A stretch of DNA of 15,865 nucleotides from GBS-DC sp964451985 (GCA_964451985.1 CAYVKB010000056.1:1-15865); one strand, 5' to 3'. Shown: positions 1-8,038, counted from the first letter of the stretch. Program-made: numbers and translations. The notes: a model not told the origin generated them from the sequence alone.

Positions 1-2987
1 CGCACCGTCAGGATGTGTCCCTCTGGATTCATGTTCCAGCGCACGAGTAGCGTTGCGCCCTCGCGTTCAGCGTTCACGGGCATGGGGTTGCCCAGCGTGT
101 CCGTGAGATTAACCTGCCCCCGTAGATTGCGCAGGTTGAAGCGCGCCATGCCGTTCACACCTTCGGGACCGCGCACCAGGTACGAGAGTTGCCCCGCTGT
201 CTCGTGGCGCAGCAGCACCTGAGCGTTCGTATGTAGCAGTCCTGCAGTGCGCAGGCGGTTGTCGACTTGTAGCAGCAGGCGCGGTGTGCGGGGCGTAAGC
301 GCAGGGTCTGTGATAATCGGCAAGCGTGGGTCGAGCACATCGAGATAGGTTCCACGCAGGGTGATAGTGCGGTAGGTGCCGTAGGCGGCGACCCAGTCGC
401 CCCGTCGCGCCACGATTCGCGCCCGCTCGCGATAGCGCATATTAGCTAGCCCACAGAGATACTGCATCACTGTGCGCCAGTCGCGTGCGCCGCCCTGTGT
501 GTTGCCGAACGCCCTGCCCGACACACCCAGCAGCGCCACGCCGCCGCGCCCCACGCGCACGCTCACGCCCACCGGCGCCCCCTCGTAGGTATAAAACGGT
601 TCACCACCCTGAACCTGGTAAAGCGTAATCATCTCGTCATCGCGCAGGCTGATACGCGGCAGGTCGGGTCGTGTAGGAAGCACCAGGTGCTCGCGGTATG
701 GCGGCTGCGTGCTGAGGTCTAACTGCCACTCCTGTGCCAACTCCAATCGCAGCACGATGGCACGCGCCTGAGGCAACGGGAAGCGATACACAAAGTAGGT
801 GTCGTTGTCGGCGAACCGCTCGTTGCTGGCGTTCAGACGGCTCTTGTGATTGGTGTGGAGAAACAGGCTCTCGGCGGGCGAACCGGTGAAGAACGCGGCA
901 ATCGCTTTGCCGTCGGCTTCGAGGCGTACCTGACGCAGCAGCGCGCCCCAACCCGTGTCGGGACGACTGTCGCTGAACTTCACGAACACCGTTTGCCCCG
1001 CGAACTCGCGCAGGTCGACATCGACCCAGCGGCGGTTGAATGTGCTCTGCGCAGGGTCTGAACCATGCACGCCGAGGGTGCGCCACGCGCTGGCGGGCGC
1101 AGGCTCAGGCGGGATGGATTGCAACTCCAAGCGTACGCCCAGCATTTGCATCAGCCACTGGAGGGGCGAGGGCACGCCTGCCTGACGCCAAGGCGTGTCG
1201 GGGACAGTGTCGTAGCCATTCACGCCGCCCACTGCCACCAGCCAGCCACCTGTCTGAACCCACTCGGCGAGGGCGCGGCACTCCGACTCGCGCATCGGCT
1301 TCACGGTTTCGGGTGTCCATATCAGCATTCGCAGGTTGCGGGGCAGCGGGCGTTCAGGCAGTCGCTGCAGCGAATGCATGCTCACTGGCACGCCTACGTT
1401 CACCAGCGACGTGCCCAGCGTCATCATATCCTCCACCGGAGCAATCTCTGGTGCGCCGCGCAACAGGCTCATCGAATCGCTGAACAGCATGCCGATGCCT
1501 TCCGCGCCTGCGTCCAGCGTCATGTTGGGCTGCTGGGCAATCGCTTCGCAGGCGCGTGCCGCGCTCAGAATCACCGTCGCGTACTCGGCGGGCACACTGC
1601 CGAAAATCCGCTCGGGCCACGGCAGGATTTCGTAGCCCGTCGCCTCAGGGAACATCAGCGAGGCGACTAGCGTGTTGTAATAAAACTGCTGCTGCTCGGT
1701 AAGTGGGCGGCTAAGCACATCCGAAAGCGGGTCGCACAGGAACCACAACCGCTTGCCCGAACCTTGCATCAGCCCCGCCAGCGAGGCGTACTCCAGGTAG
1801 GCGGTGGCGAACGGCTCTGCCTGATACTCGCCGTCGGATGGGATGGGCGTGCGCACTGTGTCTGACCACACCTGCCCAATTACCTCTTCTACGGGCGAAT
1901 TGTTCTCGAAAATCAGTGCGTGGTGCATCAGGCAGATGCGCCACAGGGCGTAATTCAGCGGGCTGTGCAGGGCAACCATGCGCTTTGCGTTTGGTTTGCG
2001 GGCGCGCGCGGCGTTCAGTATCGCGTGCACGGCGTCGGTCATCAGCTGCGCTTTCAGGCGGTCGGCGTGCCAGCGGGCTTCGTGCGATTCGTGTGGGGGC
2101 TGCCACGGACGCCCCAGCCGCGCCTCGTACAGTTGACGGAATGCCTCCTCGTAGCCCGCATCCGCCCAGTATTCCGGCTCTTCGGGGCAGATGGCGTCCG
2201 CGCCTGCGTCCAGCATCCGCAGGTACTGCTGGATAAGAAACTCGATCCGTTCGGGCGTGGGCGTGAGGTAGAAACTGCTCTCGATGCTAATGGGCGCGCC
2301 GTCTTGCCTGCGTTGCACGGCACTTGGGTTCACCTCCACATAGGGCAAGTAGTCGCGGAACGCGCCCATTAAGAACACTGGGTAGCCCTTTGCCTTCCAG
2401 TTGGCAAGCCGCGCGGGGTCGAAGCTGTGCAGAATCACGGCGTCGGTCGCCAGGTTCAATCGGGGGCTGTAGTCCGCGCCTGTTTGGTAGCAGCTGCGTG
2501 GCGTGGATGGGATTGTAGGGCGCAGAGCGTTGGCGGGCGCGCCCAGCATGCGCTCCACGCCATCGCCAATGCCGTCGCGGTCTTCGTCGCGGTCGGTAGC
2601 AATCACCTCCAGTTCATACAGGCGCACCTGCCCGCGCCGCGCGGCTTCCACAATAATCTGCAGGCTCTGCACTGGTGGGTTGAGGGGTGCGCGAGTAGTC
2701 AAGTTCAGCGTGTTCACGCCACCACGAATAGGGCGCGCCAGTAGCCCCCCCGCCTGCGTGCGCATGCGCACCTGTCCACTGCCCGATGCAGTGAGCCGTA
2801 TCGCGATATCCATACCGCCCAGCACGCGCACCGTGTAGTTCGCGCTGCCGTTGTTGCCAATCAGCCGCGCGTTGCCCTCCACGCGGGAACGAACCGCTTG
2901 CGTAAGAACGCCCGATTCTGCGCCTGGGCGCACGCGCACCTCTATTCGGGGAGTCAGACCGGCTGCTTGCACCTGCTGTCGCTTCAT
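1..2987 (-). CDS. Glycoside-hydrolase-like multidomain protein, C-terminus cut by window edge
   Basis: The frame is open from the ATG at 2987 to base 1, giving 995 residues without a stop; the C-terminus lies outside the window. The N-terminal ~130 residues look like a beta-sandwich carbohydrate-binding-type module. A calcium-loop-like stretch follows (DRDEDRDGIGDGVE, about 132-145). Residues ~180-450 resemble a GH42-like TIM barrel: CPEEPEYW (267-274) is a plausible acid/base region, and FENNSPVEE lies near 360. Residues ~550-600 (WTPETV, then ALAEWVQTGGWLVAVGG) resemble the GATase-like trimerisation domain of beta-galactosidases. Beta-rich domains follow to the end. The start is forced: an in-frame TGA lies at 3021-3023 and no ATG, GTG or TTG lies between. 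No signal peptide is visible, which is odd for such an architecture; it may be cytoplasmic or have lost its export signal. Catalytic activity and substrate are not established. The family assignment is inference from motifs; that the ORF is coding is near certain. Confidence 0.8.
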   Translation of the reverse strand, partial: MKRQQVQAAGLTPRIEVRVRPGAESGVLTQAVRSRVEGNARLIGNNGSANYTVRVLGGMDIAIRLTASGSGQVRMRTQAGGLLARPIRGGVNTLNLTTRAPLNPPVQSLQIIVEAARRGQVRLYELEVIATDRDEDRDGIGDGVERMLGAPANALRPTIPSTPRSCYQTGADYSPRLNLATDAVILHSFDPARLANWKAKGYPVFLMGAFRDYLPYVEVNPSAVQRRQDGAPISIESSFYLTPTPERIEFLIQQYLRMLDAGADAICPEEPEYWADAGYEEAFRQLYEARLGRPWQPPHESHEARWHADRLKAQLMTDAVHAILNAARARKPNAKRMVALHSPLNYALWRICLMHHALIFENNSPVEEVIGQVWSDTVRTPIPSDGEYQAEPFATAYLEYASLAGLMQGSGKRLWFLCDPLSDVLSRPLTEQQQFYYNTLVASLMFPEATGYEILPWPERIFGSVPAEYATVILSAARACEAIAQQPNMTLDAGAEGIGMLFSDSMSLLRGAPEIAPVEDMMTLGTSLVNVGVPVSMHSLQRLPERPLPRNLRMLIWTPETVKPMRESECRALAEWVQTGGWLVAVGGVNGYDTVPDTPWRQAGVPSPLQWLMQMLGVRLELQSIPPEPAPASAWRTLGVHGSDPAQSTFNRRWVDVDLREFAGQTVFVKFSDSRPDTGWGALLRQVRLEADGKAIAAFFTGSPAESLFLHTNHKSRLNASNERFADNDTYFVYRFPLPQARAIVLRLELAQEWQLDLSTQPPYREHLVLPTRPDLPRISLRDDEMITLYQVQGGEPFYTYEGAPVGVSVRVGRGGVALLGVSGRAFGNTQGGARDWRTVMQYLCGLANMRYRERARIVARRGDWVAAYGTYRTITLRGTYLDVLDPRLPIITDPALTPRTPRLLLQVDNRLRTAGLLHTNAQVLLRHETAGQLSYLVRGPEGVNGMARFNLRNLRGQVNLTDTLGNPMPVNAEREGATLLVRWNMNPEGHILTV

Positions 2988-2998
2988 CTCAGAGGCAT

Positions 2999-3004
2999 AT
3001 TGTA
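2999..3004 (-). promoter_or_regulatory. -10 hexamer for the glycoside-hydrolase-like gene
   Basis: The minus strand reads TACAAT, five of six matches to TATAAT, ending 11 bases before the ATG at 2987. No convincing -35 hexamer and no Shine-Dalgarno sequence are visible. If the hexamer is used, transcription would start about five bases before the ATG, giving a nearly leaderless message. An ATG at 2998 directly follows the hexamer, opens only four codons and would lie outside the transcript. Confidence 0.4.
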
Positions 3005-3072
3005 CCGTAAGGAAAGAAACTCAGTTAGCAAATGCGACGCCTGTCCTTTTCGAGGGAATTAGATGCAAGAGG

Positions 3073-3111
3073 CAAATAAAAAGAAGCCCCTGGGCTTGGA
3101 ACAGGGGCTTC
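3073..3111 (-). terminator. Orphan intrinsic terminator on the minus strand
   Basis: The arms at 3083-3092 (GAAGCCCCTG) and 3102-3111 (CAGGGGCTTC) are perfect 10-bp complements around a 9-base loop. On the minus strand the stem is followed directly by TTTTTATTTG, the form of a rho-independent terminator. On the plus strand no T tract follows, so it acts in one direction. It lies upstream of the minus-strand gene's own -10 hexamer and downstream of no recognised minus-strand gene. It must therefore end a short transcript begun in 3112-3260, or antisense transcription from inside the regulator gene. Confidence 0.75.
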
Positions 3112-3138
3112 AGATGGGAACGATTGACCTTCCTCCGC

Positions 3139-3219
3139 TCAACGGCTGGTAATTTCGACAGGGCTCTCCAAAAATCCTGCAGTTATGCGCGTCGGTAAGT
3201 GCATCGTGATTGGAATCAT
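3139..3219 (-). CDS. Possible 26-residue small ORF upstream of the orphan terminator
   Basis: On the minus strand an ATG at 3219 opens 26 codons ending in TGA at 3139-3141, reading MIPITMHLPTRITAGF and ending in EITSR. The stop lies 28 bases before the terminator stem, the spacing expected of a short mRNA ending there. No Shine-Dalgarno precedes the ATG. A GGAGG lies just after the stop but has no start codon at a useful distance. A random ORF of this size is common, so only the position next to the terminator makes it notable. The transcript could equally be a non-coding RNA. I recognise no family. Confidence 0.2.
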   Translation of the reverse strand: MIPITMHLPTRITAGFLESPVEITSR

Positions 3220-3242
3220 CTAAAAAACTCTGTAAATTGGGC

Positions 3243-3248
3243 TATAAT
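3243..3248 (+). promoter_or_regulatory. -10 hexamer for the AfsR-type regulator gene
   Basis: A perfect TATAAT ends 5 bases before the TTG at 3254 and 11 bases before the GTG at 3260. A start site six to seven bases downstream would fall at about 3255, inside or after the TTG. This favours GTG 3260 on a message with a leader of only a few bases. No -35 hexamer is obvious at 16-18 bases upstream, which fits a gene needing an activator. Confidence 0.5.
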
Positions 3249-3259
3249 TAGGATTGTCC

Positions 3260-6200
3260 GTGGATGCTTCACGGTGGTACTTTCGGCTTCTGGGCGGGTT
3301 CGAGGCGCGTCGGGGAACGCTTCGGATTGCGCGTTTTCGCACAGTGAAAGACCTTTCGCTGCTGGGCTATCTCATTACGCATCCGCCGCATCGGTTTACA
3401 CGGGCGAACCTGGCGCGGCTGTTGTGGGAAGAGTCGCCCCCTGAACGCGCCCGCAATAATCTAAGCGTTTCGCTGAACGCCCTGCGACGCGCGTTTGAGA
3501 ACGCCGACGAGCGCGAACTTATCTATGCCGATGCGCAGCAGATTGGGCTAAACCCTGACCGATTCCGCGCCGATGTACTGGAGTTCGAACGCGCCATGCA
3601 AGCAGCCCGTGTTAGCCCCGCCCCTGCCGCACAGTATGAGGATTACGCCCGTACAATACGCTGCTATCCAGGCGAGTTCCTGCCAAGCGTCTATGACGCA
3701 TGGGCAATTGAGCAAGCGGCGATACTGCAGGCGAAGCGGCTCCACGCGCTGGAATGCCTGATTGAACGGGCAACTGAGCAGGGCGACCTGCAGGCAGCGC
3801 AGGAATGGCTTGCCCTACGTGAAAACTTAGGCTTGTGCGAGGAGGTTCCAGCGGCGCACCCGCCCTGCCGTGCTGAACGAGTAGGTAAGGCGTCGTCCAT
3901 TCCAACGCCTTCCAGTCGCATCATCGGACGCGACGCTGAAATTACACACCTGATGGAATTGCTCTCGCAAGCACGCTGTGTCACGATTCACGGGCTGGGT
4001 GGCTTTGGCAAGACGCGCCTTGCGCTGGAGGTCGCGCACCTGTTGCAGGCGCAGGGCGCTACGACCTACTGGATTGAGCTGGCTGCGCTGAACGACGCCC
4101 GCCAACTGATTCCGTCCGTTGCGCAGGCTTTGAACCTGCCTCCCACGCCGAATCCGCTGGAGAGGCTGCAACGCTACTGTGCGCAGTACCGACCACTGCT
4201 GTTTCTAGACAATATGGAACACCTGTTGCCCAGCGGCGCGACGGCGGTCGCGGAGCTACTTGACGCAGTGCCCGACGCGCGGATTTGCGTCACCTCGCGC
4301 CTGCCGTTGCAAATTGAGGGCGAGACGCTGTTCCCGCTGGCGCCACTTGCCTGCACGCCTGCTCCCGACAACGCTGCGATGACCGTATTTGTGGAGCGCG
4401 CCCGCGAGCGGGATGCCTGCTTCCGCTTAACGGAGGCGAACCGTCCGCTGATACACGTGCTGTGCGAGCAGCTCGATGGGATTCCGCTCGCGCTGGAGCT
4501 GGCGGCGGCGCGGATAGGCGCGCTCTCGCTCCAGCAGATGCTCGCTCGCGTACACCAGCGGATGGAGTGGCTCCGTGCGCGCCAGCCTACCCTTGAGCTG
4601 CGCCACCGCGCGATGCAGACCGTGCTGGATTCCGCCATCGCCGCCCTGACGCGCCCCGCCCAGCGGGCCTTTGCGCAGCTGAGTATCTTGCCCGATGGGT
4701 GGGATATCGAGACCGCCGCCGCCGCAACCGATTTTTCCCCTGAACCACTTCAAGCGATACTTTCCAGCTTGTGCGAGGCAAGCCTTATAACGCTTACCCG
4801 TGAGACGCCGCCACGCTATCGGATGCTCGAGATTGTGCGCGAATACGGACAAGCGCGCCTGAGCGACCGTCAGCGGCGTGGCGTGGAGAGCCGTCTATGC
4901 GACTGGACGCTGCGCACGGCTCTGCAGCGCGTTCACGACGCCTATACCGCGCACTTGCCTGAATGGCTCGCCTTCTGGGATGAGCGAAGCCCCCTACTGC
5001 TGTTGACGCTGGATATTTTAGAGCGGCGCGGCAACTGGCGCGAAGCGATGCGGCTGCTCCGTGCCACGGAACGGTACTTCTATCTGCGCCCGCTGCATGA
5101 GGACGCCCTGTACCGTCTGAATCGCTGGCTTGAGGCAGGTGTGTTATCGCCCTACGATGCGACGGAGGCGCGCCTGATAATGATGCGCCTGCTATTCGAG
5201 ACGCAACAGTTCCACCGCGCCGCGCCGATTGCCCGAACGCTGGCACAACTCGATCGGCGCGACCGAAGACGCAACTGGTCGCTCTACTGGAACGCGCAGA
5301 TTGCCTTCATCCTGCGCGACATGCCCAACGTGCAACGCCACTGGCGACAGCTACGTAAACGCGCCGCGCGTATTCAAGACCCCCAGCTGCGCCACGCGTT
5401 TCACTACCTGCACGGCTATCTAGAGACGCCTGAGAACCCCATCGAGTGGCGCGAGGCAGGCGCCCTGTTTGCCCGTGCGACGGGCGACCCGCTCCTGTTG
5501 CAGCACGCGCTCGACGCCCTCGTGGAGCAGCTGTTGTTCTTTGGCGAATACGCCCGCGCGTTGCAGGTAATCGAGGAAGCCGAAAAGGTCTGTACGACGC
5601 TGGGTGATTGGCTGCACTGGAACCGTCTGCAGCACGCGCGGGCGCAGTGCCATCTGCAACGGGGCGAGTACGAGCAGGCGCAGCAGGTTCTGGACGCCTG
5701 CGCCCAGCAGGAACGCCAGCGCGGGCAGTCGCTGCACACCACTCGCTGGATTGAGGCGCAACTGATGCGCTGGCAAGGCGCGCCCGAGCAAGCCATCGCG
5801 CAGGCTCTCTCGGCGGTTGACGCCCTCAAGGAACATCAGCACTGGCACAGCGCGGCGATGATGCTGGAGCTGGCGGCGCTGTGTGCAGGCGACTTAGAAC
5901 GCTGGAGCGACGCCCTGCGCTACTGCGAGCAAGCCACCCGCCTGCGCGCCCATGAAGACGACCCCGTCCGCGCCTGCTTCAACCGTACCATCGAAGCCTA
6001 CTGCCGCGCACGATGGGGCGACGCCAACGCGATTTCGACGCTGGAATCGTGTCGGCGGTTCTGGACGGAGCGCGGCTGGCGTCCCTGGCTGGCGAACACG
6101 CTTTTCTACGTCGCTGAAGCCTGCGCTGACTACGGCGATTATCCACGCGCCTCCACCGCCCTGCAGGAAGCCATCGCGCTCAACGAGGCGATGGGGCGCA

Positions 6201-6280
6201 CGCCCGCGCTCCAAAAATGTCGGAATCGGCTATCCGAACTGCCAACTTTGAACCTAAACGAGTTGTGTAAGACCCCATGA
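3260..6280 (+). CDS. AfsR/SARP-type transcriptional regulator with STAND (NB-ARC) ATPase and TPR-like region
   Basis: Residues are numbered from the GTG at 3260; a TTG at 3254 would add two residues. The N-terminal ~90 residues form an OmpR-like winged helix typical of SARPs (FRLLGGFEARRG, ANLARLLWEE, NNLSVSLNALRRAF). A BTAD follows to ~190, but it passes straight to the ATPase linker and lacks the last TPR helices normally present. The STAND ATPase starts at IIGRDAEI (~221): Walker A GLGGFGKT at 245-252, Walker B LLFLDN around D317, a CVTSR sensor, and the GIPLALELAAAR motif at ~407. The segment YRMLEIVREYGQARL (~520-534) is characteristic of AfsR/MalT-like proteins. The rest, ~540-1006, is alpha-helical and TPR-like. 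Such proteins are cytoplasmic DNA-binding activators whose oligomerisation is gated by ATP and a ligand; the ligand is unknown here. The secreted fibre-like gene 46 bases downstream is a plausible target. Class is confident, target is inferred. Confidence 0.9.
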   Translation: MDASRWYFRLLGGFEARRGTLRIARFRTVKDLSLLGYLITHPPHRFTRANLARLLWEESPPERARNNLSVSLNALRRAFENADERELIYADAQQIGLNPDRFRADVLEFERAMQAARVSPAPAAQYEDYARTIRCYPGEFLPSVYDAWAIEQAAILQAKRLHALECLIERATEQGDLQAAQEWLALRENLGLCEEVPAAHPPCRAERVGKASSIPTPSSRIIGRDAEITHLMELLSQARCVTIHGLGGFGKTRLALEVAHLLQAQGATTYWIELAALNDARQLIPSVAQALNLPPTPNPLERLQRYCAQYRPLLFLDNMEHLLPSGATAVAELLDAVPDARICVTSRLPLQIEGETLFPLAPLACTPAPDNAAMTVFVERARERDACFRLTEANRPLIHVLCEQLDGIPLALELAAARIGALSLQQMLARVHQRMEWLRARQPTLELRHRAMQTVLDSAIAALTRPAQRAFAQLSILPDGWDIETAAAATDFSPEPLQAILSSLCEASLITLTRETPPRYRMLEIVREYGQARLSDRQRRGVESRLCDWTLRTALQRVHDAYTAHLPEWLAFWDERSPLLLLTLDILERRGNWREAMRLLRATERYFYLRPLHEDALYRLNRWLEAGVLSPYDATEARLIMMRLLFETQQFHRAAPIARTLAQLDRRDRRRNWSLYWNAQIAFILRDMPNVQRHWRQLRKRAARIQDPQLRHAFHYLHGYLETPENPIEWREAGALFARATGDPLLLQHALDALVEQLLFFGEYARALQVIEEAEKVCTTLGDWLHWNRLQHARAQCHLQRGEYEQAQQVLDACAQQERQRGQSLHTTRWIEAQLMRWQGAPEQAIAQALSAVDALKEHQHWHSAAMMLELAALCAGDLERWSDALRYCEQATRLRAHEDDPVRACFNRTIEAYCRARWGDANAISTLESCRRFWTERGWRPWLANTLFYVAEACADYGDYPRASTALQEAIALNEAMGRTPALQKCRNRLSELPTLNLNELCKTP

Positions 6281-6296
6281 TGTATTCTTTCTCTGT

Positions 6297-6314
6297 CCGC
6301 TCGCACACGAGCGG
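6297..6314 (+). promoter_or_regulatory. Hairpin next to the ribosome-binding site of the secreted protein gene
   Basis: CCGCTCG (6297-6303) and CGAGCGG (6308-6314) are perfect 7-bp complements around a CACA loop. The Shine-Dalgarno GGAGA (6316-6320) follows two bases later and the ATG is at 6327. No T tract follows, so it is not a terminator. It could stabilise the 5' end or tune ribosome loading. Function is inference. Confidence 0.4.
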
Positions 6315-6326
6315 TGGAGAACGACT

Positions 6327-8015
6327 ATGTATAAACGAACGCAGATAGTTGTCTTGAGTGCTCTTTTGACGATTGCGGGAGCGAGCAGCGCCCTTGCTCA
6401 AGCGTTCACTTATCAGGGGCACTTACGCCAAAGCGGCAACCCTGTCAACGGTAGCCTGACGATTACCTTTACCCTGTTCAATCATCCCACCAATTCGGGA
6501 CCAGCACAGGTTGGTACCCCGATAACGCAAAATGTGAGTGTACAGAACGGACTGTTTACCGTCGAGCTGAACTTTGGGGCTGTGTGGGACGGCTCAGATC
6601 GCTGGCTGGAGATTCGCGTCGGCTCCACAACGCTCGCGCCGCGCATCAAGATTAACCCCACGCCCTACGCGATTCGCGCCGCCACTGCGGGAACAGCGAA
6701 CCCTATCGGCGCAGCAGGCGGCGACCTGAGCGGTAGCTACCCGAACCCGACCGTCGCTCGATTGCAGGGACGTTCGGTTTCGAACACCGCGCCCAGCACC
6801 GGCGAGGTGCTGAAGTGGAACGGCTCGGCGTGGTCGCCCGCCGCTGATTTGCGCGATGCGTACTGGCAGGCGTCAGGCAGCAATATCTTCTATAGCGCAG
6901 GCAGAGTAGGTGTTGGACTGAATAATCCCCTCTATCGCTTGCATGTCAGCTCCAGTTCCGACGCGGCGGCGGTTTACGGTCAGCACACCGCGACAACGGG
7001 CGTCAACTACGGCGGCTGGTTTGAAACTTCCGGACCTGGCGGCTCAGGTATGCGCGGCGTCAACTACGCGACGACAGGCTACTCCTACGGCGGATTGGGC
7101 GAAAGCTATAGCAACTTGGGCAGAGGACTGGTCGGCATTGCGCAAGCGCAGGGCATCGCGAACGGCGGCTACGCGCAAGCGCCCGTCGGCGTGTTCGGTC
7201 AAGCGTCCGCCACTACAGGCGTTGCCTTCGGCGGCGTGTTCAACATCTTCTCGGAGGAAGCGCACGGTGTACAGGTATACCGTCAGTTGGGCGCGTTCCC
7301 GAACCAACGCTACCCTCAGGAAGTGCGACTGGCTACCTACTATGATTCGATGATCACGAACGAGGCGGGGTTCTATGCGGGCGGCTACGCACGCTCGAGA
7401 ATCGGTTTCTACGGCTACTCGTGGCGACAGATCGACGTCGGAACCGAAGTGAGCGACGGCACTGCCATCGCAGGCGAATCGGAAGATTGGAAAGGCGTCG
7501 GCGGTTGGACACGCCACGGCTACGGCGTTGCGGGACATCAGATGGGCAGCAACAACAGCGGCGTCGGCGTACTCGGCTACGCCGAAGGCGCGACTGGAGT
7601 GGCGATGCGCGCTGTGAACCTCCAAAACGGTCCCGCGCTCGGTATCGAAGGGCAGATCCTCGTGCCGAACGCACATATCGCGAACAATACGCCTGTGTTC
7701 AAACATATCGCCGTCAGCTCGAACACCAGCGGCCACCTCACCCGCATCAACCACCCGATGTGCAACGGCGACCCGAACGCGATGCTGATAGTGACGCACG
7801 ATTACGGCAGTTCAGGTCCGTATGTAACCAAGCCGTTCGGCGTGTGGTATGATCCAACCATAGGGCGTTGGACAATCTTTATCGAGGACCTCTCCGCGAT
7901 GCCTCTCAACGCGCGTTTTAATGTACTGGTCGTCAAGACGAGCTATCCAACCTTCCTGATGGGCACTCCGCCGCCGCCCACATCATCGGGGATGGCGCGT
8001 CCAGAGGACAACTAA
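6327..8015 (+). CDS. Secreted fibre-like protein with tail-fibre-type glycine repeats
   Basis: Length 562 residues. A signal peptide is clear: K3-R4, hydrophobic core to ~20, likely cleavage after SALA (21-24). The segment from FTYQGHLRQSG (27) to PTPYAIRAATA (121) matches a widespread N-terminal beta module of secreted bacterial proteins. GGDLSGSYPNPTVARLQG (131-148), then APSTGEVLKWNGSAWSPA (155-172), is a phage-tail/collagen-like connector. GRVGVGLNNPLYRLHVSS (192-209) resembles the region before a trimeric fibre. Residues ~214-435 hold imperfect repeats rich in ATTG, YGG and GVxG, the pattern of beta-helical or trimeric fibres. The C-terminus has FGVWYDPTIGRWTIFIED (504-521) then AMPLNARFNVLVV, a beta domain often found in such secreted proteins, followed by a proline-rich tail. 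No sortase, PEP-CTERM or S74 self-cleaving chaperone motif is visible. It is probably an extracellular adhesin or surface fibre; the role is inferred. The start is supported by GGAGA six bases upstream. Confidence 0.8.
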   Translation: MYKRTQIVVLSALLTIAGASSALAQAFTYQGHLRQSGNPVNGSLTITFTLFNHPTNSGPAQVGTPITQNVSVQNGLFTVELNFGAVWDGSDRWLEIRVGSTTLAPRIKINPTPYAIRAATAGTANPIGAAGGDLSGSYPNPTVARLQGRSVSNTAPSTGEVLKWNGSAWSPAADLRDAYWQASGSNIFYSAGRVGVGLNNPLYRLHVSSSSDAAAVYGQHTATTGVNYGGWFETSGPGGSGMRGVNYATTGYSYGGLGESYSNLGRGLVGIAQAQGIANGGYAQAPVGVFGQASATTGVAFGGVFNIFSEEAHGVQVYRQLGAFPNQRYPQEVRLATYYDSMITNEAGFYAGGYARSRIGFYGYSWRQIDVGTEVSDGTAIAGESEDWKGVGGWTRHGYGVAGHQMGSNNSGVGVLGYAEGATGVAMRAVNLQNGPALGIEGQILVPNAHIANNTPVFKHIAVSSNTSGHLTRINHPMCNGDPNAMLIVTHDYGSSGPYVTKPFGVWYDPTIGRWTIFIEDLSAMPLNARFNVLVVKTSYPTFLMGTPPPPTSSGMARPEDN

Positions 8016-8038
8016 TTCCTACCTGGGCCAAGAAGCAC

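Noticed and set aside
1040..1670. Plus-strand ORFs of 147 and 201 codons in the left region
   Set aside because: They lie opposite a 995-residue open minus-strand frame with coherent domains; their own sequences are histidine/arginine-rich shadows.
6139..6147. TTATCCACG, one mismatch from a DnaA box
   Set aside because: Single, isolated and inside the coding sequence of the regulator; expected by chance in a window of this size.
7044..7799. 251-residue minus-strand ORF inside the fibre gene
   Set aside because: It is antisense to a well-supported gene, has no recognisable motif and is explained by GC-rich codon bias.
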